This document shows, piece after piece, positions 8,374 to 18,239 of a stretch of 64,000 bases of DNA (the stretch's first letter is position 1; each line of letters starts with the position of its first letter). Below the pieces are notes generated by a model. The model was not told where the DNA came from. It did no database searches and saw only the letters and a program-made list of their open reading frames with translations. Origin of the DNA: Anaerolineales bacterium UBA5195 (GTDB taxonomy: Bacteria; Chloroflexota; Anaerolineae; Anaerolineales; Villigracilaceae). The position numbers were made by a program, and so were the translations under genes. The DNA is taken from positions 11,553 through 75,552 of the forward strand of contig DHVZ01000073.1 of NCBI GenBank assembly GCA_002412925.1, read 5' to 3'.

Positions 8374-9492
8374 ATGTTCAGTTTCATCTGGAAGGACCTG
8401 CTCCACCACCGCAGTCAGACTATTTTCAACCTCCTGGGTCTGGCAGTGGTGGTTTTTTCGTACCTGCTCCTGGTGGCCCTGGCGAGTACGATGGAAGCTC
8501 TGCTCCAGAAAAGCAACTTGAGCCGCAATTTGCTGATTGTTCAAGCCGATGCAGCCATACTGGATGAATCAAATATCTCCCCGGAGGTGGTTCAGGCCGC
8601 CGAAGACCTGCTCCCCGGCCCGGTCAGCCGGGTGGCGCCGATCATCTACCGCACCCTGCGCATCAATGACAGCTTGATCCAATTGCGCGCCAGCCCGCTG
8701 GCCGATTGGGAACCCGTCTTTCAGTTAATCCTGATTGAAGGGCGCTGGCCTTCTGGTCCGCAGGAAATCGCGATTGGGGAAGGCGCACAAATTGCCAATG
8801 GCTGGGTAGTGGGGACCAAACTTAATATTTTTGGACGGGACTTCAGCGTGACAGGGATTTTCCGCTCCCCGGGAATGGTTTTTGCCTCGATCTGGATGCC
8901 TCTGGAAACTGCCCAGGATCTGTTCGCGCCCCGCCGCGACAGCCAGTTACTGACACTCCAGATTGCCTCTGGCAGCGACCCTGAAGCCGTGCGGTCTAAA
9001 TTGGAGCAGGACCCGCGCCTGGCTGGGCAATACGCTCTCTTTTATGAAGACAACCTCACTCGGCGCAGGCTGGAAATCCTGCACGATATTGCCCTGCTGG
9101 TGCGGATCGTGGCGACCGTCGCGCTCGTCACGATCGTTTTCGGCACCTATAACCTGACCAGTTTGAGCCTGGAGGAACGCCGCCGGGAAGCCGGGATCCT
9201 GCGCGCTCTGGGTTTTTCGCCCTCGGCCATCCGTCTGTCTCTTTCCTTGCGCGCATTGCTCCTCGGGCTGGCGGCTTACCTGCTGGCGTTGCTGGCCGCC
9301 TGGGTTTATATGACCCTCGAAAAAAGCTTAGCGCCAGTCTATGTTCTGGGAGTGGCTTTTCTTTTCCAGCTTTCTTTCGAAAATGCGCTGACCTCCCTGG
9401 CCTGGATGCTGGCCCTGCCCACCCTGGGGGCCTGGCTGGCCACCCGCCGCCTGTTGCAAGACAGCGTCGTTTCTTCATTGCAGAGGAACTGA
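8374..9492 (+). CDS. ABC transporter permease, FtsX-like (first)
   Basis: A 372-residue membrane protein. One N-terminal membrane helix (about 15-40) is followed by a large extracytoplasmic MacB-like domain (about 45-220) and three C-terminal membrane helices with the conserved cytoplasmic 'EERRREAGILRALGF' coupling loop of the FtsX fold. It starts 3 bp after the ATPase and its last base overlaps the start codon of the next permease, which indicates translational coupling. Confidence 0.92.
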   Translation: MFSFIWKDLLHHRSQTIFNLLGLAVVVFSYLLLVALASTMEALLQKSNLSRNLLIVQADAAILDESNISPEVVQAAEDLLPGPVSRVAPIIYRTLRINDSLIQLRASPLADWEPVFQLILIEGRWPSGPQEIAIGEGAQIANGWVVGTKLNIFGRDFSVTGIFRSPGMVFASIWMPLETAQDLFAPRRDSQLLTLQIASGSDPEAVRSKLEQDPRLAGQYALFYEDNLTRRRLEILHDIALLVRIVATVALVTIVFGTYNLTSLSLEERRREAGILRALGFSPSAIRLSLSLRALLLGLAAYLLALLAAWVYMTLEKSLAPVYVLGVAFLFQLSFENALTSLAWMLALPTLGAWLATRRLLQDSVVSSLQRN

Positions 9493-10586
9493 TGCTGACC
9501 AGCATGCTCCGACTTGGCCTGGAAACCTTGGCTGCGCGCTGGAAAGTGACGCTGTTGATGGTCATCATCATCGCCCTGCCGCTGACCGGCTACCTGGTGT
9601 TGGAGGCCTATCGCGCCGGGCTGGCCCACCAATTCCCAGAAGTTGGCTCTGACTTGCTGGTTGTTCAGAGCAGTGGCAGCATGGGCGAGTTTTACGGCAG
9701 CCGTTTGCCAGCCGACCTTTCCACTGAGCTAAAAAACCGAGGAGCCGGGCTGGTCATTCCGGAAATCCACACAGTGACGGGCACCTCGCCCGACAACGCG
9801 ATCTTATTGCGCGGGGTTCCGCTTGAGAGCTATGCCCAGATCGAAGAGTTCCGGATGTTGGCAGGGCGGCCGCTGCTGACCGGGGATGCTCCCAGACTGA
9901 CGATGATCGGCGTCAAACTGGCCGAGCGGCGCAAGGTCAACGCCGGGGATTATCTCGAAATCCGCGGGCGGCGCTTCCAGGTGATTGGGGTTTTTTCGAC
10001 CCAGACCTACGCCGATTATGAAGCCTGGGTTTCCCTCCCCGATGCGCAGATTTTGCTCGGCTGGGGCACGGATGTTTCAGTCTATGTGATCCGCGCCAAT
10101 CAAGGCTTGCGAGCCGGGGAACAACTGTCCTTCGGCGCGTCGATCGTCCCGCAAGGGACCAGCAACGGCGAGATTGTGAAAGAGTGGAAGTCTTTCCTCG
10201 ATTTCATTGCCACGATTACCTATACCCTCGGCCTGGCAGCGATGGTGGCTCTATCAAACCTGCTCTGGCGCCTGGTTTGGATGCACCGTCACGAATTGGC
10301 AATTCTGCGCAGCCTGGGTTTTGGCCAGGGCGCCATGTCCTTTTATCTTGTGGCACAGTCCGGGGTGATTACACTCCTCGGATATATTCTCGGCAGCCTG
10401 GGCGCCTTCCTGATTGGGGCGCTGACTGAAACCCGGGCAGCCGGGATTTCCACCCAGGCCTATTTCAGCCCCCAGGTGTTGGCGGCCAGCCTGCTGTTTG
10501 CCATCCTGATCGCTTTGGCCGGTTCCAGCGTGCCAGTCTGGCAGATTTCGCAATCCAACCTGACCGCGCTGCTGCGTGACGAATAG
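9492..10586 (+). CDS. ABC transporter permease, FtsX-like (second)
   Basis: A 364-residue permease with the same 1+3 membrane-helix layout and the coupling loop 'HRHELAILRSLGFGQGAM'. Together with the preceding permease it would form a heterodimeric MacB-type channel for the ATPase at 7699. The extracytoplasmic domain differs from that of the first permease. Confidence 0.92.
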   Translation: MLTSMLRLGLETLAARWKVTLLMVIIIALPLTGYLVLEAYRAGLAHQFPEVGSDLLVVQSSGSMGEFYGSRLPADLSTELKNRGAGLVIPEIHTVTGTSPDNAILLRGVPLESYAQIEEFRMLAGRPLLTGDAPRLTMIGVKLAERRKVNAGDYLEIRGRRFQVIGVFSTQTYADYEAWVSLPDAQILLGWGTDVSVYVIRANQGLRAGEQLSFGASIVPQGTSNGEIVKEWKSFLDFIATITYTLGLAAMVALSNLLWRLVWMHRHELAILRSLGFGQGAMSFYLVAQSGVITLLGYILGSLGAFLIGALTETRAAGISTQAYFSPQVLAASLLFAILIALAGSSVPVWQISQSNLTALLRDE

Positions 10587-10643
10587 CAGCTGAGCGCCGC
10601 AACTATCTGAAAAGTTGTAGCAACACAAGAAAGCGAGGCTGAG

Positions 10644-11489
10644 ATGTTTGAAAAAAAGAATCTACTCTTGATTGTTGTTTATGCTGCGCTGTTTTGCATG
10701 GTCAGCGCCCTGTGTTTGTTCATTGGCTGGGGTGTTTGGAACACGTATCAACGGCAAACCGCCCCCGCTGGTGAGCCATCGAACCAGCCAGGGGTTAGCA
10801 TCCCCTTCCTGCCCAGCGCAGTGCCGCTGCCGACAGCTACACCCGCGCCCGATCCGCGGCCAGTGGGCTTCTACGAGGGTCTGGCCAGCCTGAACAGTTA
10901 CAAACTCAAAATCCGCACGCTCTTCACCGGACCCAAAGCGGTGGACTACAATGAGAATATCAGCACCACCAGCTACAACCAGAATGGCGATCAGCTTTAC
11001 ACCAAAGTTGAGAATACCAGCAGTTCAGAAGATGAGCCAACCAAAAAGACCACCGTTAGCGAGCAATACCGCCTGGGGCAAAAATATTGTCAGCGCTCAA
11101 CCAGCGATGGGGAAACCGAAAGCGAGCTTTCAGAAGCTTCCCCGCTTCAGCAAACGATGACGGATGCCATCTTCAACCTGTTTGACATTACTGTTGCTAC
11201 CAAAGATGCTAAATTTATCGGGGCAGAAACTATCAATGGCGTGCCAGCCAACCATTTCACTTTCACCGTCTCTGGGCTGGGAACTTCAGGGGCCGAAGTG
11301 ACCCAATCGCAAGGGGAGTATTGGGTGGCGCAAGATGGTCAATACCTGGTCAAATACCGGGTCACAATGGAAATGCGCTCTGGCCCGGCGGGCGATCCAA
11401 AGACCGAAACCATCCATGTTGAAATCCAAACCGAAGTGAGCGAGATCAACACTGCCATCACCGTCCAGATGCCGCCAGATTGTAAATAA
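10644..11489 (+). CDS. Membrane-anchored extracytoplasmic protein, LolA/LppX-like
   Basis: A 281-residue protein with one N-terminal membrane helix (about 7-30), a Pro-rich stretch (about 40-72) and a beta-rich domain. The latter begins 'SLNSYKLKIRT' and includes a 'NGVPANHFTF' segment, reminiscent of LppX/LolA-type lipoprotein carriers. It follows the ABC exporter by 57 bp in the same direction and could be its extracellular partner (inference). Family assignment is by pattern only. Confidence 0.6.
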   Translation: MFEKKNLLLIVVYAALFCMVSALCLFIGWGVWNTYQRQTAPAGEPSNQPGVSIPFLPSAVPLPTATPAPDPRPVGFYEGLASLNSYKLKIRTLFTGPKAVDYNENISTTSYNQNGDQLYTKVENTSSSEDEPTKKTTVSEQYRLGQKYCQRSTSDGETESELSEASPLQQTMTDAIFNLFDITVATKDAKFIGAETINGVPANHFTFTVSGLGTSGAEVTQSQGEYWVAQDGQYLVKYRVTMEMRSGPAGDPKTETIHVEIQTEVSEINTAITVQMPPDCK

Positions 11490-11565
11490 TGCAGGGCTCT
11501 TCAACCAGCCTTGATAGGCATAATGATGGGTGCTGACAGGCAAACAGCTTAAGGCAGTTGCGGCA

Positions 11566-13413
11566 CTAGGCATAGTTCGAGCGCAGGCGAGACAGCCCAA
11601 GCAGCAAGAGCAAAGTCACCAGCACCGCCGAGGTGAGACACCAGAGGCAGACAGCTTTGATCACAAAAAGTTCGAGATAGGTTAGATAGATGGAAAAAAT
11701 CACAGCGAAGGTGGCCATGCCTAAAAAGCCAGCGGCAGCCAGTTTTTCCGCTCTAGGGATCAGGCGGCGCACCAGCCAGGCCGCCAGCAAGCCGAAATAA
11801 CCAAACAGGCCAAACACACCCACAGGCAGTAGCCCGAATAATTTGGCATAACTGCTGGACTGCACCGCATTGCAGTCACCCACCGGGCCGCACATCGCTG
11901 CCACCGCCTGGGTTTCGACATACGAGAGATAGGCCGCGACACCGATGCCAATCACAATCAGCGCTGGGATCAGCCAGTCTGTCCAGGCCGGGATGGCAAA
12001 GGTTTTTCCTGCGGCCAGGGCGATCAGGCTGTAAATCAGGGCAGCTGCCATGCCAAGCATGATCACCATCGCCAGCGTGAAGCCGTTATCCCGGGTTTCA
12101 GCAGGTTTAACCCTGGCAGGGATGGCGGTGGGAGAGATTGCAGGCTGGCTATCTGGCGAATCGGTTGGCGGGCTGCTTGATGGTGCGTCAGGGACTGGCG
12201 TGGCAGTCGGGGTGGAGATAATCCCCTCGCCCGCGTCCGGGCAGCCGGTTTCAGCACACGCGGCCAGGGCGGTCTCCAGTTCCGCTTTCAGCTCTTCAGA
12301 AAACCCTTCCCAGTGGCGGTTGCCAATGAAAATGGTGGGGACAAACTGCGGTTCGAATCCATAGGCTGCCGCCATCTTTGTGAATAGCGCCTGGTTTTGA
12401 GTTTGGTACCAGACCTCATACTCGTTGATCTCCACGCCGGGGTATGAATCTGCCAGCTTGCGCAAAAAAGGCCTGGCAGCCTCACAGTGCGGACAGCCAT
12501 CGCCCCAAAAGATGTAGACCATTGTTTTTTCTGGCGCGGGTGTGGTTGTCGGGTTGGGAATCAGGGAATGGAGCGCAGCCGGGAGACCTGTCCCGCCTTG
12601 AGCAAGGTGCTGCTCAATCAGCGCGGGCAACTGTGTGCGGATTTGATCCGAACCAACCAGAGGCGTTTCGCCGATGACCAGGAACGGCACACCGGTCTGC
12701 TCTTTGGTGAAACCGTATCCGGCAGAAATTTCATATAACCGCTTGATATCGTCCAGTGTGACCACTTCAACCAGGTGCAGGTAAAGCTGCGCGCCATACT
12801 TTTCGCGGAGAGGCGGCAGGACAGTATTTATGACCTCTTCACAATGCGGGCAGCCCTCCATCCAGAGCATAACGGCGTGGACAACCGGCCCGGCTTCGAT
12901 TGATGCGGGAATCTTCGGTCGCGGGGTTGGGCTGGCAGCCGCAATTGGCAAACCAGTAATAGGCTCCACCATCATCTGGATTGTGGTCAGATATTCGTCC
13001 AGGCCGGGAATAGCAGGCCAATCCTTTCCCCCCGCAGCCAGGTAAGTCTCCACGAGCGCAGGCAGTTGTGGCGTGAGGTTGCCGCCGCCCAGCGCAGTTT
13101 CGCCAACGAAAATAATTGGCGTGCTGCGCGGCAGGTTGAAGGCCGTCAGCGCCGCTTCATACAATTTTTCTCCATCAGGTGTCTCGACATCGATATAGAT
13201 GATTTGCAACTGACCACCAAATTTTTCAATCGCGGGCGGCAAGTCTCTTTCCACGATCTGACGGCAAAAGGTACAGATCGGAGAAGTGAATAACACCGCC
13301 CGAACCACAGGCTGCTCCTGAGATTGGGCTGATACCGGGTGCAACCCTGCAAACAAACTTATCAGCAGAAGCAGACCAATTGCCAACCACGATGAAAAGC
13401 TTCGATCATTCAT
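11566..13413 (-). CDS. Triple thioredoxin-like / VKOR fusion
   Basis: A 615-residue protein starting at ATG 13413, which gives a clean signal peptide ending near 'PVSAQS'. Three thioredoxin/glutaredoxin-like domains follow, with active sites CTFC, CPHC and CPHC. A four-to-five-helix vitamin K epoxide reductase domain with a CGPVGDC loop Cys pair and a CLWC quinone-side pair completes it. VKOR passes electrons from the thioredoxin domain to membrane quinone, making disulfides in exported proteins. One Trx domain is usual; three in series is uncommon. The wide gap to the next gene suggests it is transcribed alone. Confidence 0.92.
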   Translation of the reverse strand: MNDRSFSSWLAIGLLLLISLFAGLHPVSAQSQEQPVVRAVLFTSPICTFCRQIVERDLPPAIEKFGGQLQIIYIDVETPDGEKLYEAALTAFNLPRSTPIIFVGETALGGGNLTPQLPALVETYLAAGGKDWPAIPGLDEYLTTIQMMVEPITGLPIAAASPTPRPKIPASIEAGPVVHAVMLWMEGCPHCEEVINTVLPPLREKYGAQLYLHLVEVVTLDDIKRLYEISAGYGFTKEQTGVPFLVIGETPLVGSDQIRTQLPALIEQHLAQGGTGLPAALHSLIPNPTTTPAPEKTMVYIFWGDGCPHCEAARPFLRKLADSYPGVEINEYEVWYQTQNQALFTKMAAAYGFEPQFVPTIFIGNRHWEGFSEELKAELETALAACAETGCPDAGEGIISTPTATPVPDAPSSSPPTDSPDSQPAISPTAIPARVKPAETRDNGFTLAMVIMLGMAAALIYSLIALAAGKTFAIPAWTDWLIPALIVIGIGVAAYLSYVETQAVAAMCGPVGDCNAVQSSSYAKLFGLLPVGVFGLFGYFGLLAAWLVRRLIPRAEKLAAAGFLGMATFAVIFSIYLTYLELFVIKAVCLWCLTSAVLVTLLLLLGLSRLRSNYA

Positions 13414-13770
13414 TCTGACACCCTGAGGAGATAACTGCCAGGAAGGGCTTTCAATTTTATCCTTTCCCGACCCAGGCAAACCCGAATAGATTTGCCGCGA
13501 AGAAACACGCTATTCTGGCTTCGATGCCAGGCAAGAAGGTTTTTTAAGGGGTGGCTGTCTTTAGCCACTCCACCACTTCATTCCGCTTCGGATACCGCCC
13601 GACACAGACGAGCTTCCCGCAAATTTCCAGGCTAGCAGCTTGTCGGAGAGAGCGTAGAAATTATCTCTCCCGTGAAGAAATGGGTCTCAAAAGTCAGAAA
13701 ATAGTAGTGAAAGTAGTCCAAACAGCGGATTTCACGGGAAAATTTTCCTAAAGTCCAGGCAACTGGCGCG

Positions 13771-14108
13771 TTAATAGAGTTCTTGTGACAGCCATATTGA
13801 GTGCATGCGTTTCAAATTAAATGCGAGACATACCAGGCACCATTCGCCAGCAGCATTTATTAGACCGCGCAAGGAAAACTGGCGAAACCCCAGTAGCTCT
13901 TTGATGATGCCGATCACGGGTTCAACCGTACATTTGCGTAAACGATATATTTCTTTGCCAATATTGGTCGCGAGTTTATAGGCCATTTTCTCTTTTGGGC
14001 TGGCGTCGGCAGACGGCTCATCAGGAAGGTTGCCAAGCAAATCTTCCACGCGCTTGTAGTGCGCCTCACGACCTGTCGCAATGTAAGGTTCAAGGCGAGA
14101 ATCGGGTA
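13771..14108 (-). pseudogene. IS1182-type transposase C-terminal remnant
   Basis: The frame can be read from about 14108 down to the stop at 13771. It carries the end of an IS1182/IS5-type DDE transposase: 'TVEPVIGIIKELLGFRQFSLRG' holds the catalytic Glu region, followed by 'GEWCLVCLAFNLKRM'. The N-terminal two thirds, including both catalytic Asp regions, are missing. The fragment abuts the end of prfC, so it is a dead insertion scar. The 270 bp to its left (13500-13770) holds only a small stem-loop (13554-13571). Confidence 0.85.
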
Positions 14109-14117
14109 GAAGACAGG

Positions 14118-15719
14118 CTACTCCTGCCCCAGCTCCACAAAGCGCAGTTCGGGGTATTTTTCGATGTAGTGCTTGAGGAATGACGAATTGATGAATAAAG
14201 CCGCCCAGTCATCCCGCGCATCGCGGACAATCATCACTTCACTACGGTTGGGCAACTTTTCCATCGCAGCCTCAGGCCCCCTGATCCAGCGCAAATCAGT
14301 ATGAGGCAGTCTTTCGAGTACGCTTGGCACGTTGTATTCGGTTTTCAGGCGCGATTGCACCACGTCGAACTGCAGCTGCCCAACCACCGCCAGGATTGGC
14401 TCGCGTTTGAAGGCGTTGAGATTGTAAAGAACCTGCACCGCGCCTTCGCTTTCTAATTGCTGTAAGCCTTTGTTGAATTGTTTTTGCTTGGCAGGATCGA
14501 TGTTGCGCAGCAAGGCAAAATGTTCGGGCTGGAAGCGTGGAATGGGAGCAAAGCGCAGCGGCGCGCCGGCGCAGAGCGTATCGCCAATTGCAAAATCACC
14601 GTTATTGGGCAGCCCAAGCACGTCTCCCGGATAGGCTTCATCAATAATCTCCCGCTCACTGGCAAATAATTTATAGGGACGCAGCAGACGCAGGGTTTTA
14701 CCGGATTGGGCGTGGACCAAGTCCATGCCGCGCTCGAAACGCCCAGAGCAGATGCGCAGGAAAGCCACGCTGTCGCGGTGCCGGGGGTTCATGTTGGCCT
14801 GGATTTTGAAAATGAAGCCGGTAAAATCAAGCATCTCCGGCGAGATAATCCCAGCGTCGCTCAGGTAGGGCTGGGGTAATGGCGCAAATTTCACGAATTC
14901 TTCCAGGAACAAGCGCACGCCAAAATTTGTCAGGGCGCTGCCAAAGAAAACCGGGGTCTGTTTTTCCTGCAAGACGCTCTGGTGGTCAAAGACAATCCCG
15001 ACTTCATCGAGCAGGTGAATGCTTTCTTTGAGAGCCTCCACCCGTCTGCGGGAAAGCACTCCGCTCGACTCAAGTTCATCCAGCGGAATCAAGGTCTCCG
15101 CCGAGATGCGCTCGTTGCGTTCGCTGCGCTTAAAGACATAGACGCCACGTGAGGCGCGGTCATAGACACCCTCGAAATCGATTCCATCTCCGATAGGCCA
15201 ATTCATCGGAACCGGCTCCATACCCAGGACTTTCTTGATTTCATCCAGCAACTCGAGCGGATCGCGGGCCGGGCGATCCATTTTGTTGACAAAGGTGAAA
15301 ACCGGGATGCCGCGTTTGCGACAGACTTCGAACAATTTCAGCGTTTGCGGTTCGATACCCTTGGCCGCGTCGATAACCATCACGGCGCAGTCGACAGCAG
15401 AAAGGGTACGGTAGGTATCTTCCGAAAAATCCTGGTGGCCGGGGGTATCGAGCAGGTTGAGCATATGCCCTTGGTACGGGAATTGCAGGATGGTAGAAGT
15501 AATCGAAATACCGCGTTCGCGCTCCATCTCCATCCAGTCGGAGGTGGTCGCGCGCTGGTTGCGTCGGGCGCGCACGTTGCCAGCCAAGTCGATGGCATTG
15601 CCGTAGAGCAGGAGTTTTTCGGTCAGGGTGGTTTTGCCCGCGTCTGGATGGGAGATAATTGCAAAGGTGCGACGGTTGGCATAGGCCTTTGTGGTGGGAA
15701 GGTTGATTTCGAGTTGCAT
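14118..15719 (-). CDS. prfC: Peptide chain release factor 3
   Basis: A 533-residue GTPase that recycles RF1/RF2 from the ribosome after termination. The G domain shows G1 'SHPDAGKTT', G3 'DTPGHQDF' and G4 'NKMD'. The RF3-specific 'QRATTSDWMEMERERGISI' switch I and the C-terminal RF3 domains complete it at the usual length. It reads leftward from 15719; the insertion scar at 13771-14108 begins just after its stop codon and has not damaged it. Confidence 0.96.
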   Translation of the reverse strand: MQLEINLPTTKAYANRRTFAIISHPDAGKTTLTEKLLLYGNAIDLAGNVRARRNQRATTSDWMEMERERGISITSTILQFPYQGHMLNLLDTPGHQDFSEDTYRTLSAVDCAVMVIDAAKGIEPQTLKLFEVCRKRGIPVFTFVNKMDRPARDPLELLDEIKKVLGMEPVPMNWPIGDGIDFEGVYDRASRGVYVFKRSERNERISAETLIPLDELESSGVLSRRRVEALKESIHLLDEVGIVFDHQSVLQEKQTPVFFGSALTNFGVRLFLEEFVKFAPLPQPYLSDAGIISPEMLDFTGFIFKIQANMNPRHRDSVAFLRICSGRFERGMDLVHAQSGKTLRLLRPYKLFASEREIIDEAYPGDVLGLPNNGDFAIGDTLCAGAPLRFAPIPRFQPEHFALLRNIDPAKQKQFNKGLQQLESEGAVQVLYNLNAFKREPILAVVGQLQFDVVQSRLKTEYNVPSVLERLPHTDLRWIRGPEAAMEKLPNRSEVMIVRDARDDWAALFINSSFLKHYIEKYPELRFVELGQE

Positions 15720-16006
15720 TTGGGTCCTTGTGAGTGGCTTTTATCGGCAGAAATCAAACCCTTGACATTTCCATCAGGAAAGTCAAATCTCTCCCAATCG
15801 AGAGAATAAGGTTTGACAGTATCTGCCTGGTAAATGATAAAAATATCTGGAATTTAAATCAAAATCAGGATTGGACGAACGGTCCCCCGTTCATCGCACA
15901 TGGCAAAGCCTGGCGACTGAAAAACTCAATCCTGCATCATCGTCTTGAATTTTACCAATAAAACTATCAAAATATTAAGCAGTTTGCGATTTTTCGTTGA
16001 AATAAT

Positions 16007-16035
16007 TTGACAAATCGGCTTTTGCATGCTATAGT
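16007..16035 (+). promoter_or_regulatory. Consensus promoter upstream of the RNase J leader
   Basis: TTGACA (16007-16012), exactly 17 bp, TATAGT (16030-16035). Predicted transcription start is near 16042, about 160 bp before the RNase J start codon and 65 bp before an intrinsic terminator. Confidence 0.8.
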
Positions 16036-16041
16036 TACTTT

Positions 16042-16137
16042 TTGGTTTGGGAATACTACCTCTGGAAAGTCTTTTTACAAAGATATCTTACTAATGGTAA
16101 CTTAATGCCTCGGCCCTAAAGGCCGGGGCTTTTTTGT
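16042..16137 (+). ncRNA. Short leader or small RNA ending at a terminator before rnj
   Basis: From the promoter at 16007-16035 a transcript of about 95 nt would reach a GC-rich hairpin (16107-16115 with 16121-16129) followed by a T-rich tract. No ORF with a ribosome site is seen in it. Either this is a free small RNA, or an attenuated 5' leader controlling RNase J, whose start codon is 67 bp further on. RNase J itself degrades and processes RNA, which makes feedback on this leader possible (inference). Confidence 0.5.
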
Positions 16138-16203
16138 TTTTTCTTGAACTTTACCGCCGCGGGCGGATTAAATATAACTAACAATCAAAAGGTGAAATAA
16201 ACT

Positions 16204-17841
16204 ATGAGTAAAAAACTAAAAATCATCCCTCTGGGAGGCCTGGGGGAAGTCGGCAAAAACATGATGGCTTATGAATTCAACGGCCAGATCCTGGTGGTTG
16301 ATGCCGGCCTGATGTTTCCAGATAACGACATGATCGGGGTGGACTACATTATCCCTGACTTCGAGTATCTCTCCGACAAAAGCCACAAGGTCGTCGGGAT
16401 TGTCATCACGCACGGCCACGAAGACCATATCGGTGCCCTTCAGCATGTGCTCAAGCGCATCCCGGCTCCCGTTTTCGGAACCAAGCTGACCCTGGGCCTG
16501 GTGGAGGTCAAACTGGCGCGGAACGGAATGGCTTCGAAAGCCGACCTGCGCCCCGTCAGGGCGGGCGACACCGTGCAAATCGGTCCATTCAAAGTGGAAT
16601 TCTTCCACGTCAGTCACTCGATCCCCGATGCTGTCGGGCTGGGGATCACCACGCCAGCCGGACTGGTCGTGCAGACCGGCGATTTCAAATTTGACCATAC
16701 CCCGGTGGATAATTGGCCGACAGACTTTGCCAAATTGTCGGAACTTTCGACCCGCGGTGTAGATTTGCTACTAAGCGACTCGACCAATTCCGAACGCCCG
16801 GGGTGGACACCCTCGGAACGCATCATCGGCCCGGCGCTGGATGTGGCCATCCAGGCGGCTCCAGGGCGCGTGATTATCGCCACCTTTGCCTCGCTGATTT
16901 CACGCATTCAGCAGGTTGCAGATGCCGCCGTCAAGAACCAGCGCAAACTGGCCTTCGTGGGCATGAGCATGGTGGATAACGCCAAAATGGCGCGCACGCT
17001 CGGCTATCTGGTGGTCCCTGACGCCACCGTGGTACCAATCGAAACCGCTCTCAAACTGCCGCCCGAACAGGTGGTCATCATGTGTACCGGTTCGCAAGGC
17101 GAACCATCCTCAATCATCGGCCGGCTCTCGGCGGGCACCAACCGCCAGTTTGACCTGCTCCCGAATGATACGGTCATCCTGTCTTCTCACCCAATTCCGG
17201 GTAACGAAGAAGGCGTCAGCAAAACCATCAATCGCATGCTGCGAATGGGTGCCAATGTAATCGACGACTCGCAGGCTCCGGTGCATGTCTCCGGGCACGC
17301 CAGCCAGGAAGAACAAAAACTGATGCTCAACCTGATCCGTCCCAAGAACTTCATTCCTGCGCACGGCGAACTGCGCCAGCTAAAACGCCATGCCTGGCTG
17401 GCAGAACAGGTGGGGATTCCCGCCGAAAACATCAACGTGATCGAAAACGGTCAGATTGTGGAACTCGAAAACGGCAAAATCCGCCTCGGGGAACGCATTC
17501 CCGGCGGGTATGTCGTAGTGGAGGGCAGCAACATCGGCGATGCTGATCCAGACGTACTGCGCGAGCGCGAGCAATTGGCCCGTTCAGGCATTCTCGTGAT
17601 CAACTTGAGCATCGACAAGCGCTCCAACCGCCTGACCGAGGACCCTGAAATCATCACGCGCGGTTTTATCTCGGCAGATGATATTGAAACGCTCCTCCCG
17701 GCTATCCGCAAGCGGGTTAAAGATGTGATTCACAACGTCGGCATGCGCGTTGAAAAAGATATCCTGGATGTCGTCCGCACCTTTATCTTTGAAGAGACCA
17801 AACGCCGCCCAATGGTCTTTGTCACGATGACCAGGGTGTAG
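16204..17841 (+). CDS. rnj: Ribonuclease J
   Basis: A 545-residue metallo-beta-lactamase/beta-CASP ribonuclease (5'-3' exo- and endonuclease) central to RNA decay in bacteria lacking the RNase E system. The zinc ligands are in 'HGHEDH' and later His/Asp motifs; 'SGHASQEEQKLM' and 'IPAHGE' are the beta-CASP motifs; a C-terminal domain of about 100 residues ends it. AGGTGA precedes the ATG. The gene is monocistronic with its own terminator at 18045-18078. Confidence 0.96.
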   Translation: MSKKLKIIPLGGLGEVGKNMMAYEFNGQILVVDAGLMFPDNDMIGVDYIIPDFEYLSDKSHKVVGIVITHGHEDHIGALQHVLKRIPAPVFGTKLTLGLVEVKLARNGMASKADLRPVRAGDTVQIGPFKVEFFHVSHSIPDAVGLGITTPAGLVVQTGDFKFDHTPVDNWPTDFAKLSELSTRGVDLLLSDSTNSERPGWTPSERIIGPALDVAIQAAPGRVIIATFASLISRIQQVADAAVKNQRKLAFVGMSMVDNAKMARTLGYLVVPDATVVPIETALKLPPEQVVIMCTGSQGEPSSIIGRLSAGTNRQFDLLPNDTVILSSHPIPGNEEGVSKTINRMLRMGANVIDDSQAPVHVSGHASQEEQKLMLNLIRPKNFIPAHGELRQLKRHAWLAEQVGIPAENINVIENGQIVELENGKIRLGERIPGGYVVVEGSNIGDADPDVLREREQLARSGILVINLSIDKRSNRLTEDPEIITRGFISADDIETLLPAIRKRVKDVIHNVGMRVEKDILDVVRTFIFEETKRRPMVFVTMTRV

Positions 17842-18044
17842 TGAGCGCCTGGAGAAAAGTACAAATGCCTAGATTGACCGGTATTCTGTCTATTCTTTTC
17901 AAAGATAAAATGAAGTATATCTATAGTACTTCGCTGTCTTGATTTGTACTGCATAGGAACTCTGTACCGGGATTCACGCAAAAGGTGATGTAGGGGATTC
18001 CCATCATCGACAAAACTTGGCAGCGAAGTGTTTAGCCATTTAGC

Positions 18045-18078
18045 ATCCGACATTCCAGGGGGGATGTCGGATTTTTTG
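18045..18078 (+). terminator. Terminator of rnj
   Basis: A 9-bp perfect stem (ATCCGACAT, 18045-18053, with 18064-18072) followed by TTTTTTG. It lies about 200 bp after the RNase J stop. I see no gene in 17842-18239. Confidence 0.8.
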
Positions 18079-18239
18079 TCTAATTCCTGGCCCTCGAAAC
18101 AAGCAGAACGGCACTTTGTCAATCCCCGTGGTAGGACTCTGCATTTTAGGGTGTGAGCGCGCGTACGCCCATCGGGGCAGGCAGAAAAATTCTAGAGACC
18201 CAACAGAAACCAAGCCCCAATATTGGTACAATACAACCC

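Noticed and set aside
13551..13751. A 66-codon plus-strand frame beside the IS remnant
   Set aside because: No start context, low-complexity composition and no resemblance to any domain; probably part of the IS scar.
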